From positions 49,449,864 to 49,513,863 of the forward strand of contig OV121084.1 of NCBI GenBank assembly GCA_921293015.1: a stretch of 64,000 bases of DNA, written 5' to 3'. Shown here piece by piece: positions 35,292 through 47,700 of the stretch; within the stretch, counting starts at the first letter, position 1; every line of letters starts with the position of its first letter. The DNA comes from Phorcus lineatus. Taxonomy: Eukaryota; Mollusca; Gastropoda; Trochida; Trochidae. The translations under genes and the position numbers were made by a program. The notes under the pieces were generated by a model that saw nothing but the letters and a program-made list of their open reading frames with translations, made no database searches and was not told the origin of the DNA.

Positions 35292-37432
35292 GTACGAAGA
35301 AACGTATCATCGCCCAGTGTAAGGGCAATATACAGCACATCAATACCCCATTATTTCACAGTTCCTCTGTAAGTGATAACGAGGATAATGCGAGGTAATG
35401 AAGTTGCACTCGTCACGCCCTAGCGCGCGTCATGGTGGACACTTCAACTCGTTTGTCAGGTCATAAATGTTAGAACCGTTCCTTGGAATTTGTGACAACT
35501 TTCGTAAATGTTCTGGAATCAATTTGTAGCTTTTGCTTTTAATTAGTGTTAACATTCAGTAACGAGGCTGAATTATGTGTAATCGGTACAACGGTTAACA
35601 GTTTAGGGGTCAATGGCAACAGCATGTTAACATTTTACTCTCGTGTTGATTTCACCTATAATACAACTTTAACGCCATGGCTGTGGTTGATTTGGCGTGA
35701 CTTATCTTTGCAACTAATTCAAATGTAGGTAAATACAAATTAAAACAAAAAATACTATTAGTCGAATCATTTTACACTATTCTTTTATCAAATATGTTTT
35801 TAGATTTACACACATGGTCTACAAACAACGGTATAATTTTCCTAATTAAAACAAGAAATAAAGATCTGTATGATTAAATTCTATAACTTTGCTGGATACT
35901 TCATTTACAAGTCCACTGCAATTTAATCTCTTGAGATAAAGTTGTTTATTCGTGTGATAATGCGATGCCAAATACCTAATAAAAATTCTAACGCAATTAA
36001 CTAATTATATCAAGGAGAATTTTTAATTGGTGTTTCCTAACACATTATATGATTCATAAGAATGTAGTTATTACATACGATTTTGAGACATTATACAGAA
36101 CTCTTATAAATTGTAGAAGAAATAGTGATTAATTCTATATGAACATGGTTATCTTCTTCTTCTATCTTAAACTAAAAAAAAACCTCTAATGGTTCCAGTT
36201 GTTGTCTCACTTGCTCTTTGTTCTTGTGTTGAAACTTAACCATTATTGCCCTCAATTTTTTGTTATAAATAACTCTAATCGTTGAAAAAAGACCTGTCAA
36301 TGTACAAATTATTCATGAGTCAACTGCGAAGATGATACAAGAATACATTTCAAACGTGTGAAATATGCCAATCACAAATGCGCTGAAAATTCCCAAATGA
36401 CACGAAATGTACAAGGATAACTTTCAGGTGTCACAATTACAGTTTGCTGTTAATTTCACCTATCAATCCACATGACAATCACTGCCAATTAGACTGGTTA
36501 ATATCTCTGTACAAATCCCGCAAGAATACCGCTAATCCAAACACTGCGCCCACCCTATCACTCACCACATCGCTCGGGGCATTAAATCCACCATCAACAA
36601 ATAGTTCCATACACTTTTGCAGTTTTTGTCAATTTAAAGCCAATTTACAATCTCTTGTCGTGAAAGGAAAACCATCTTATGGAGTGTAACTAATTCACGA
36701 CATTCGACTGGAATCGGTGTCAAATTAGGGACATGCGTTGCACGTGCATTCTTAACCTCGAGACGAGCTCTCGCGAAATGACGCGTGAACTTGTGTTGGT
36801 GCACGATTTTCACGCGCTCTTTGACGCATAAACTTCGACATCGAGGTGGACAGTGAGTGATAATACCTTGTCAATTGCTCCGAACATGTATATTACATAC
36901 ACGTGTGGCAGGTCGTATATCGCAGAGCACGGCTTGATATTTCGTTGAGGTTTCGTTTAAGTCGTGTTAATATCTGTATATAGTTTCAGTTTGTGGGAAA
37001 ATACCTCTCATTTATCAGTGTCAACATGTCATTTATCAGCGATTAATGACATGGAATGAATCACTAACATATATGTTTTATATTAAACAAGCGAATCCCT
37101 TTATATTAAACAAGTACTCATTGATTTTGACCACTAGTTTAATTTTTATTTTTACATTATTTTATAATGCATCTTATGCTTATATGCATGTTGATAAGAG
37201 AGTTCCCCAGAGGTTGCCTTGTTACTTGTGCTCGTTGAATAAATATCCTCTGAAATGCCACATACAATACATGAATGCAAATCATCCTCAAAATCTTCTC
37301 ATCTCTGTAGAGTGGCAATACCAAGAACATAACCAGTTTTGTAAATAATATGATATCCAGTCAGCAAACGTTAACTGTTTCTGTGAAATCCTCAAAATGG
37401 TCTTCAAAAAGTTGAGATCTGACAAGAACAGT
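35292..37432. other. Anonymous noncoding DNA
   Basis: No gene or repeat of note. A GC-richer stretch near 36735-36850 contains a CACGTG and several CGCG steps but no exon. A TTCTTCTTCT tract lies at about 36151-36162. Confidence 0.5.
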
Positions 37433-37573
37433 GAACAAATATTATGGATGAAAAATTCTTCATTCTGATAATGAGACGATTTGACACAGCTCCTTGCGTC
37501 TTTCAATTACAAGGAGCTGTGTCGGAACATCGCATTATCCGAATAAAGAAATTGTCATTGATAATATTTGTTC
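37433..37573. mobile_element. Head-to-head palindromic repeat, copy A
   Basis: Perfect 14-bp inner arms GACACAGCTCCTTG (37483-37496) and CAAGGAGCTGTGTC (37510-37523) are followed outward on each side by related sequence: ATTATC-GAAT-AAGAA and, at the tips, ATAATATTTGTTC (37561-37573) against its complement at 37433-37445. Everything is symmetric about 37503. Each arm reads outward as a block ending CGAAC/CGATT...GAATAAAG, like the arms of copy B 360 bases away. I interpret it as two inverted copies of one short repeat end. Confidence 0.65.
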
Positions 37574-37738
37574 TTATCTCTTATGAAATCATAAAATTGC
37601 TATGTAAAATGAGAAAAAGCCTAGAAGACTCCCTGTTAGATTATCATAATAGTCAATACAAATCAATCGGAAACTAAAAGTTAACGTTAATGAATTGTTG
37701 CGAAAAACCGCGTCCAGAAATAAAAGAAAATTAATTTA

Positions 37739-37996
37739 AACTGATGCCTTCTTTTAAAGGCAATTTAGAAGTTGATGATAATGACAAGGAATATATGGAT
37801 AACAAAACTTTATTCATTGTATGTGCGTTTCGACACAGTTTCTTGTGTCGTTCTCAAGCAGAGGATCTTTACTTGAGAACGACACAAGAAGATGATGGTC
37901 CCCGTGACTCTGATTCCCAGAATAAAGAAGTTGTTATCCGTATATTCCTTTTCCTTATCGTCAACTTCTAAAATGCTTTTAAAAGAGGCCATCAGA
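37739..37996. mobile_element. Head-to-head palindromic repeat, copy B
   Basis: Inner perfect arms of 17 bp (CTTGTGTCGTTCTCAAG at 37842-37858; complement at 37872-37888) surround a 13-base loop. Complementarity resumes outward through GAATAAAG, TGTTATCC, TATATTCCTT, TCAACTTCTAAA and TTTTAAAAGA to about 37743 and 37993, giving arms of over 110 bases. On the minus strand the left half reads AAGAAACTGTGTCGAAACG then AATAAAG. That CGAAACG...AATAAA layout is one I associate with the 3' ends of Penelope-like retroelements in invertebrates. The assignment is tentative. Confidence 0.65.
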
Positions 37997-38144
37997 TTCA
38001 TCAACATTAATTCATTATACTAATTATATAAGGCCATGTATGGTAGAACAATGCCCTGTACTCCCGACTATCCTGCATCGACCAACTAACACGTAACGTC
38101 AGCAGCTCGAAGTGCTTATGGCGCAACACCCTTCAACCTGACAT

Positions 38145-38542
38145 GGTCAAGTGAGTCCGACTTAACACGATTGTCGGGCTTGAGTCTCTTTAACAAAATG
38201 ACCAGTGTCCGAGGACACTTGACCGCTACCCGGGGTACCTCGTGTTCAGCTTGTTGACTTTCCTGCTCTGGTCAAACAATGACCATTGGTCAACAATAAT
38301 ATCCGAGCAGGGAGTCCATCAAAGCCTCTTGACCGTTTACCGGATCACTTACAGACTCAAAGTCGAGGATCAGCAACAGTTGGGGCGAATTCTTTACGCT
38401 TGACCACAGCTTATCCGAGGGTGTCCGTTTATGGTTTTGCACGTGCATTCCGTGCTTTGTTTCTCGCACTGCACGTGGCTTCAACGCGCCGGACAATGGT
38501 CACCTGGTCGCATAGGACGCACTGTCCAGTTGAAGAGGGTCA
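38145..38542. promoter_or_regulatory. Patch of ten GGTCA/TGACC half-sites
   Basis: GGTCA or TGACC occurs at 38145, 38199, 38220, 38270, 38280, 38288, 38330, 38401, 38499 and 38538. The 38280-38292 pair is the everted TGACCATTGGTCA. Several sit in CTTGACC(G/A)C-TACCCGG-like contexts, so an old internal duplication may explain part of the pattern. The patch is GC-richer than its surroundings. GGTCA is the core half-site of nuclear receptors. No credible exon is present. Confidence 0.35.
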
Positions 38543-39150
38543 CAGCTTGGCTCACTGGACGGTGGCTACTGATCGAATAACAATAGCGGTGGCTGGATAT
38601 CTCCTCACGTGGAAAATTACAAATTAGAGAATCGTTATTGGATTTTGAGGGTATTGTTTCTGATTCCATGCAGAAAATTATCGCTTTGTCATTTTTTATG
38701 GAAAATAATTTACAAAAATAAAAGCGTTTTATAACATTGTTTTTGTGCGTTAGGGCACTCTTGAACCCTTGATTTATGTTGAAATCTGAAGTTTAAGAAA
38801 TCAATTGATTGATGCCTTTGCGAATAAGCAAAGAAGGAGAGGTAACAGATACCGAAAAACCTATTGCTCAATTAACGTCGTATGAACACAAAGAGACCCT
38901 TTTTGTCATTAATTACTTTATACATTTCTCAGTTAGGTTTAGGTATCAACACTTACCTTGTCTTTGAAAACAGAAAATTGGTTACAATTGACAGATTTCA
39001 TGCTTTAAACAAGTAACTCATTATATACTTTTGTGATGTATAGAAACCGAGATTAGTTAGGTGTAAATAAACATCCCCACAGATTTTCCATTTATTACCG
39101 GGCACATCGACATTGTTCATACAGATAAGCTCAAATTTCACTTATTATAT
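38543..39150. other. Anonymous noncoding DNA
   Basis: Nothing recognised. Confidence 0.5.
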
Positions 39151-39172
39151 CCCCCCCCCCCCCCCCCCCCCC
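39151..39172. repeat. C22 homopolymer
   Basis: An uninterrupted C run in AT-rich surroundings; length uncertain. Confidence 0.9.
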
Positions 39173-39562
39173 ATTTTGGGCATTACATTAGGTCCTCTAC
39201 ATGTCTATGAAAAGGTAAGGAAAAGACTTTAAATTTTTACGATACAATTAACACATTAAGTAAATGATTTATTATCAATGGACGATATGTTTTTATCTTC
39301 CATTATTGTTTGGTATTTTTTGTCTGCTCAGACACTGCCAAGACATAATAAGTGTACACATACGATGCGGAGAACATGGGAAACGTAATGTCGTCAACTA
39401 ACGGCTGCATCAGTAAAATGCTTATTGACGAATGTTCGTCCGCGGGAAGGTTTCGTTGCACTCTTAAGAGTCCAAGAGTTGTTTCATTCTTGACCATACA
39501 TGAGATGTTAACAATCACCGCAAAGTCATGAAATATATGGAGGTTACTAACCCAGCAGACAG

Positions 39563-39680
39563 TTCAACGTTGTATCAACGTTGCAATAAAGTAGTTTAAC
39601 GACGTTGAAATAACGGTGAATTATGATTGGATTTGAAATTTAAAATTGACATCATTTCGACATCAATTCAACGTTGAAGC
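39563..39680. repeat. CAACGTTG-rich interspersed repeat
   Basis: TTCAACGTTG, ATCAACGTTG, GACGTTGAAATAACGGTGAA and ATTCAACGTTGAAGC occur within 118 bases, alternating orientation. Such CAACGTTGA-rich units belong to a kind of short dispersed repeat. A related patch lies at 40290-40400. Confidence 0.55.
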
Positions 39681-40289
39681 CATGACCTTGCTTAATAGAC
39701 AGACGTCAGATCGACCGCGGGTTTGTAGATCATTTAGGTCTACATGGCATCTGTTTAATTATTGTTGAAATTGTTTTCTATGCTCTTACTTAACTTTACC
39801 ACAAGCATTTTCGTAGGAGATATGTGACTTGTTGTAATGGGTTATCCAATTAATGAAAATAATACAAGGCGTCATGGCATTTATGTTTATATGACACTGC
39901 AACGATTTAAGCAGAGTGTCACGAAAACAATGTTTGTTACAACGACGCAATTTCCATTTTGTAGAAACTACTAACATTAATAGAAATCGAAAATTCATGT
40001 TGTAAGTTGTGATGATCATTGAAAATTAAATATTGTTTAAGAATACCATATGCCTAATAAAATCTAATTAGACCTAATAACAGAGTTACCTCACTTTATA
40101 GTGAAACTTACAGCATTGAATGGTAATTTATCTAAATTTTATAAAGCTGCCCTTTTAACATGTCAACGCTCTTCAGTTTTGCATTTCTTCTTTCCTTCTT
40201 TAAAATGACACATAACATATTTGTTGTTATTGATATTAATCAAGGGTTATAAAAGTCGGTTTTAAGTTGGTAAAACGACATGGAAAAAA

Positions 40290-40400
40290 CGTCAAACAAC
40301 AATAAAATTTCAACGTCAGGAAACTAACGATGTTCCGACGTAAGAAAATTGGTTCATGACCTCTAATCAACAAAATTTCAACGCGAATCGACGTCGGCTG
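40290..40400. repeat. Second CAACGTC/TTTCAACG patch
   Basis: AAAATTTCAACGTCAGGAAA and CAAAATTTCAACGCGAATCG lie about 70 bases apart, with CATGACC between them as beside the 39.6-kb patch. Probably a diverged copy or the other part of the same element. Confidence 0.45.
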
Positions 40401-41161
40401 CCTTCTTGGAAGCGATCTTCCACTAACTACTATTCTATTAAACGAGTTAATGATTTAGAATGTAACGAGAAAAATGTTACAGGGGCGAGTGATAAAAAAC
40501 CCCCATTTCTACGTTGTCACCGTCACTTCTTATTTCTGATATGTTAGTTGAGTTGTTCAGATATGTCATATGATCGGTCAAAAGTTTTCAAAACACCATG
40601 AGACAGTGTTAATGTTAGTCTCAAGCAAGCGAATACAGATTTCATGCGGCGGAGAACCACTGTGTTAGTTCTGCTTTATGATTGTTCAATATCATCCCAC
40701 CTACTGTGTATCTTGACAATCATTGAAATCAAATAAGCATGAAGAAATTATTTGAAATTCGTTTTTCTGACGATCATGTAACTTCCGTAATAAGACTGTA
40801 TATGCAAAAAATCAAGAAAGAGTTGTTTGTAAATGTACAAAAATGTAGAAACATTACGCATTGTCACGTTCATTTATCATTTTACTATTCACTAGGTTAT
40901 ATCTAACTTCTCTTTTTAAATTTTTTTTTTACAAAAACATTTCCACATATAAATACATTCTTTTACGGAAATTACTGTTTTCGGTGGCTCAAGTTTTGTT
41001 CAAATGTGTTATATATATGAGGTGAGACTGAATGAACCATCTGCCTATCTCTATTTGTTGATCAATAAACGTTGTCGTACCTTAGATAACAGCTTAGAGG
41101 AGCATCAGCCATGAGATCATGTTTAGAAACAGGAGAGAATTCGTATTGGTTCAGTACACTG

Positions 41162-41181
41162 CCCCCCCCCCCCCCCCCCCC
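41162..41181. repeat. C20 homopolymer
   Basis: An uninterrupted C run followed by C-rich sequence (41222-41245). Confidence 0.9.
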
Positions 41182-41593
41182 AAATAGAGTAAATCATACA
41201 TAACGTAACACTAGCCAGCCACACACCCCCATCCCCATCCGCCCCTGACTATGACATGAAATATAAAAGACGCTTTTTGGCAGTTAATGACCCAAACCTC
41301 AGTGGGAGAGGAGAGTTTTTTTCAATAACAACTTCTTTGTTGTGAAAATTATGTAATCCACCTGATGACCTTGAGCATATATTCCAAATCACCGTGAATT
41401 TCACAAAAAAGATATTGTTATCCATATAATCTCGTGTTTATATTTATGAGGTATTTGATAAGCTAAACGTATATTCAAGTATTTTAATCCATTAGTTCAA
41501 CCAATAAAGCCATCCACATATAATCTAACTGTCACAGCGTGAAATCCATCGCCGCAATTGTTTATGGCATGTTTTAACAGAAGATATAATCAG

Positions 41594-41775
41594 TCAGGCA
41601 TTATATATATACACTTTGTATTGCTTCGCTTCACCGGGTAATCTCCATGTATCATGATATTTTATGGTTTACAGGATGTTTATCAGGCATTATCAGTGAG
41701 CCATTTAATATAACCATGTATTGCATTGCATCACCGGGTTATCTCCATGCAAAATATTTCATGATATTTTATATT
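41594..41775. repeat. Two-copy tandem duplication, ~90-100 bp
   Basis: CAGGCATTAT at 41594 and 41684 begins each copy. Both continue through TGTATTGC(T/A)T-GC(T/A)TCACCGGGT, ATCTCCATG and TCATGATATTTTAT. Small insertions differ between the copies. Confidence 0.8.
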
Positions 41776-44700
41776 TCAATATGTAACTGTTATGTATAAC
41801 ATGTTCCATAATGACGTCAGTGCCGCACACTTTAATATTACATTCTTCCTCTTCGGAATGCAACAATTATGTGCTCTTCAAAGTCTCATACATGACCAAC
41901 CGTAAGATAACAATTGTTGTGTAATGAATTATTTCTCTATGATAAATGTCACAGATGAGTGAGCAGACCATTCGGCTTCTTACAGCGAAGTTCCCCTTAT
42001 TATACTCGTATAGACACTACAACGGAGTTTTATCGATCGATCGGTGATGCAATATTACACTGCGATGAACCGTGACTGATAGTGAATATGACTTGATACA
42101 AAGGTACATTAGTGTAGTATGAATGTACATGGACATGACAAAGATTTCTATTTAGAATTTTCCATAACCGGTTTAAGAGAAATTTTTAAATTCTTCAACA
42201 TGAATCATTAACCATAAGCAGTAGTCATATACTTTGAACTGTTTAATGTCAATGACGTCGCTGATGGTTGAAATATTGCCAAACCGTCGCTAAGGATAAG
42301 TCACGCAATCGGTCAGTGACTTTGCACAGTCAGTCAGGTGGTCAGTCCTACAATATATGTGTAAATATTATATGCATTTGCTATAATGCGGGGGTTGAAT
42401 TGAACTTTATATGAATTTGTCAAGAAATTCAGATTTATTGAGGTAGATCCAGTCTTCGCCGTACATATGCATGACCCAGATAAATTAAATAATGTATTTT
42501 TCCAGACGTTTGTGAATCTCTGTGAAAAAACTTGCTGCACTTGTGTATAACAATTGTTGATGTTGAATATAAATACAAGGAAAAAACCCCAAAGACTTCA
42601 TATTGACGTCAATTAAATATTTTCCAATTGGTTTAATTTAGACGCAAATGCTAAGGCGTGATTTTCATCGAATAAAGGATACGAAATGCTAGTTGAGAGT
42701 TGCTTATACAAATAATGACAAATTAACACATGTGTTATAAGAAATCAGTCAAATAAATAATTAATTTGTCCAACAGCTCCATGTTAATAAAATATAGACA
42801 AATAAACATGAGCATGTAAAATACCGATGAACAATTACGAACTTTAGAAACCTGTTAATGTCATCATATTGATAAAACATTGAACGGGAATTTTCTTGCG
42901 AAATGCATCTGTTTTCTATAGATCATATTGATTTATCGTACATAAATATGTGTTTAAATGTCATTTCACATGTAGGAATCAATATCTTAACTAAAGCATT
43001 ATCACGTAATGAATTATTCCTTTCAATAGTTAAGAAAATGGATCCATGTTCCCCGAAAATGTGTCAGACAACTTAATAAAACGACAACAGTGAATGTATT
43101 TAAGTAAAACATTTTAAATACCTTTGTTGTGTTCAATATTAATTTTTTTTAAGTTGCAAAGTTTTAGTAAATGTTCCAGTTGAGAATAATTACAAATAAT
43201 ACGGAAATTTTGATTTCAAATAAAAATACAAATACATGTAGCATATCAAATTATAAAGACGGTCAGATACGAAAGATCTGATGTTATTTACAACGATTGA
43301 GTCAACTACATAACCCTTAATGTTTAATAAAGCCACATCCCTGTTTAAATCTTTATTCAGTTTTGCTTCAGAGAACAATGATCCATGAAAGTGTTTCCAT
43401 TTATAATTTACAATCCCCATTCCTCATTGTTCATCATCATAGATGCGCATGCGCTGAATATGAATATTTATTGACGACGGACATTAAATAGCCAAGGTCC
43501 GAATGGTCAACCACTGTCCGGACAAAAAGTCAAAATAAAATGTTTTTGTTAAAAGTTAATTAATTATGCATTTTGTGAAAGAGGCGGGTCTTTTTATTAA
43601 CGCTCGAACAACAACAGGCCAGTTAGGCATATTTACTGATCTAGTGATATAAAATTTTGATATCATATTAATAGTGTGCATCAATGAATGAAAAACTGTT
43701 TTACTGGTTTCAGAAGCATATTGTATTTCTAATGCTTTTTATCTCGCCGCCAGTAACATTAGAAGTGAGTACTCAATTGTTCCCTTGTGTATAGCGGACA
43801 CTGCACAGCTGGGGCGAGTAATGTAACGGTACCTGCGGTTATGGTCGTATAATTGAGACATGGTGTTCTATGCATTAATTAAGTGAAGTTGAGGCGAGTG
43901 GAAAGTGAAAGCTAAATTAGACATGTTTGTCCTGTAATATTTACGTTTTGTGGTTCAATTATGAACTTCATAAAAAAAATTCATATATAATTGTAATCAT
44001 GTAAAAAATACCATGAGAGATTATGAAAAACGAGATTTTGTACGTATTTAAATGTTAACATTGACACTCTTTCGTGGAAGAAATTTAAATAAAAATCGAC
44101 TTCGTCCGTCTATTTCAATAAACAGTCATACTTTGCACTATACTTATATTGCAATGATATCTATGCATAATGTATTTGGGAAATACATACAAAGCTTACG
44201 CTGTACAATATAACAGTATTTGGGAATTGTTGCAATGTACAATGTAATTGAGGTTACGCAAGGGAATGAAGTAAAATGTACTTCGTAAGTAAGTAAACGA
44301 CGATGTAATAATATTTTTGATAAAAAAAGTTTTGGAACTGATTTCTGATTGAGACGATATGAAAACATTGCGTCATATTTATTCAAACAGATGCGCGGAT
44401 AAGGAATGAAACATTGCACGTGTAGCACGCGCCGAGTGCGTGTGCCTCATTTTGCACGAGCCCGACAGTAAACTCCTTACAGTTTCCGTCATTACGTATA
44501 ACCATGTAAGTGATAAAGTGTTGCACGGAGCACAAGTTGAACGCCGTGAGGAGACCTTGCGGTTACATCACTTGCTTACATTTGGGGTTTGACATTTTAA
44601 TTTTGGGAAAGAATTTGGCGTGTGACTCACTATGTCTCACAATCTTCTTTGTTGTCGTGTGGTTTCTCACACATGTGTAATGTTTTGTTCATAGTTCTTG

Positions 44701-47700
44701 TAACAACATGGTAATTGTTGGCTAATATGCCTTCTCACCCTCTTGGAATGTGCACCAATCTGTAGAACTCTTTTAGAAATATTTATGGTAGATTTTCGTA
44801 TTTCTGGCTGCATTGTTCCAGAAATATATGTACAAATTGATTATGACCACTTGGTTATTTTGAAGATGCCAAGAAAAGTCTCTGTTGTATCATATTCGTT
44901 AATATTTTCTATAAATACTTCTTACCGTATCAACAAACCTTAAATAAATCACTATTGAATCAAAAAGGAAAATTAAAAGAATTATTAATGGTAGAATATG
45001 CATGTTTAAATATCCTAAGCTATTCTTCTTATTAAAAATCAATAATTGAAATATAAAGTATTAGTCAAAACGTAACTTGGACTACATGTATATAATAGTA
45101 CAGTCAGGTTTTATACTTCTAATTTAATGAATGAAATAAAACACTCTTAAAATATAGAATTTTCTTAATGAGAATAAAATATCTCAAACTTGAATGAAAA
45201 TTATTCTTTTGTTATAATAAACTTAAACTTAGACTTAACATATTTCACTTGTATCATGTATCATCTTAAATCCGCAGATGGACATCAGACGGAAGACAGA
45301 ACAGTTTATTTCTGAACCAACAAATGGCGGTACATGAGAATATGAATAACACGTATCAGTAAAATGTATACATGTACGTGGGCAGTGATTGTTTTTTAAT
45401 TAAGATTCATGCAAAACCTCAATTTCCAGCATGTTTAATCTTAAAATCCTCAGTGTTTATGGGGGAGGTGAACTAGCAACGTGAAACTTTATATTACGAG
45501 AACATCATGACACATTGATTTCACTCACTAGTTCACCCAAATCACCACACAAAAGGCAACGTAGCCTCACCACATAATCACATAAAATATATATATTGAC
45601 ATATTGGTAGATTAATAAGATTAAAAGAAACGCACTTGACCTTAAACAATCTAGGTTTTCCTATGTTTCATGACATAAAATCCTTCTCCTTACGTGGTAG
45701 AGGCTGGAACCAACCTCCTGAATCCTTGACATCAGACTTGATTTGTCTTCTTGTCAAGATTGATAAGATTCTTGGTAACTTTCGTTGGAATGGAATACTA
45801 ATAAAAAAAAACCCAAAAGAACATGTCGTTCCTCATACTCGCCCTACTCTCTTAGTACATTTACAAAACGAAGCCAAATTACCTGCACTCGCCTTGATCT
45901 CTCCCCGTGATATTATCGTGAGAAAGAGATAAGCGAGTTTCCTCATTCCATACTTATCAATACTACCTAAAGGGGTCATCAGGTGCATGTGTATGAACCG
46001 CGATAATCGTACGTACATAGCTTATAAAACATGCAATGGATGTATGCGTAACACCATGTGATATTTTGTTGTGAACTTGCTTGTTGTTGTACAACTGATA
46101 ACTTCATAGTACGTTGCATGATCTTTAAGTAGCCTTAGTAATTGTGACTCCATTTTCAGTTTTAAATTTAAATGTAAATTATTTTATAATTTTTGAAGAC
46201 GAACATCTGATACAATTTTTAAAATAGTTTTAAGCTTTGTTACTCCAGGGGATATTTAACATGTTCTATTTGAGGTGATGATTTGTAAGAATCGAAAGTA
46301 GACAATCTTGATACAAACTGTGCGACGAGTCCATGTTACAAACTGTAATTACAAACTTCCAACCATCTTATGGAACATTTACGCTTAGGAACTACACATT
46401 ATGGGGTAGGGTTACTTAATTCTCGAAGCGTAATAATCAGCTGTGTACTTGTGAGCGTAAAGCAACTGTGGGTTTCCTAGGAATGTTGAGAGGTCTTCAG
46501 CGAGAGCATTACCAAATTGAATGAAACCAAGCACTCGTGAATAGACACTAGATAGTTTCAGCATATTATTCTGTCAGGAATGAGAGGTTTTGTGGTAATC
46601 AGTCGTGTGTTTTTAAAGTCTGTCTTACTTTCTTAATCTTGTGGCTTCAGAAATTGCTTGCAAACATCCAAATCTGCTTAAAACGATGCTGTCATACCAC
46701 TTGCAAGAGTTACCTCAATTTACTGTTTTGCAAAAGTTGCTCAAATGACTGTTTAAAATGATAAACTGGGTAATTACTGTATGGTTCTACATTCAGATTT
46801 AGTTTAATCTAGGACATTATCAATTGATATTACACCGGTCATTGGAAAACAGACTTTAAAATACTTTTTCAGGTTAAGCTCAACATTGTTCCTTTGCCGG
46901 ATATACACAATGTATATAACGATCTACATTTAGAAATGAGAAACGGAAGACAAAAGAATTCACAAACAGAGAAGCTTACAGAAAGCCAGATCTGAGTAAA
47001 TAGAGTTTGGTGATGGCTTTTTGAGATGTTTTGATTTATATCTTTACATTTATCAAAACCAAAAAAGGAGGGTAGAAAGACTGAGTGTCTCTTTAAAATT
47101 TCTTTAATATCGAAGCAATCAATTACCCCGTTGGCGTGAGGACAGTAGCTATAAACACATGCACGTGCGTGGAGTGGTTGAAGACTGGCTGGAGATAAAG
47201 AAAGAGAAACAGGCACTACCACCAGGAACACAGACAGGGGCAGATTGGTTGAGGTAAAAACTAGCCTGGGTCAGAATGTAGGACATGTATATCACCCTCC
47301 CGATGTGTCCATCTCACGTGCATCGCCCCAGTCTCGTTCTGAGGGCCTTAAACTAGGTCATGGCCGCCACATAGCCTTCTTCTCTTTCAAGTTTCCCCAA
47401 GGTTAGACTTATGGAGGGTTTACTTCTTCCGAGTGTACAAATTTTGTTAATGAGCTGTTTCAGCTAACGATTCCATACGTGAATTGCTATTAGCTAGCTA
47501 TAGATCAATTTATACTGTATAGAAAGCAAGATGGATCGAGGGCAATTGTCATTGTTACGAGATTATAAACGATCTGCAAATAATACTTCCTTTTCGTGAC
47601 ATTAACAATTATCTCACTTTAAGGTATTGTAATATTGATATATATTGCTGTTGTCGGATTCTAGACTTGATTTAAGGAATTTAGATCTTTAATGATTGAA

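Noticed and set aside
38286-38627. 113-codon plus-strand frame
   Set aside because: Falls in the GGTCA-rich GC patch, where stops are rarer; no homology recognised.
45636-45932. Possible exon with KIDKILGNFRW...
   Set aside because: Not recognisable as any family and no flanking splice signals of quality.
46869-47231. 120-codon minus-strand frame
   Set aside because: Hydrophobic, cysteine- and serine-scattered, no conserved motif; not called.
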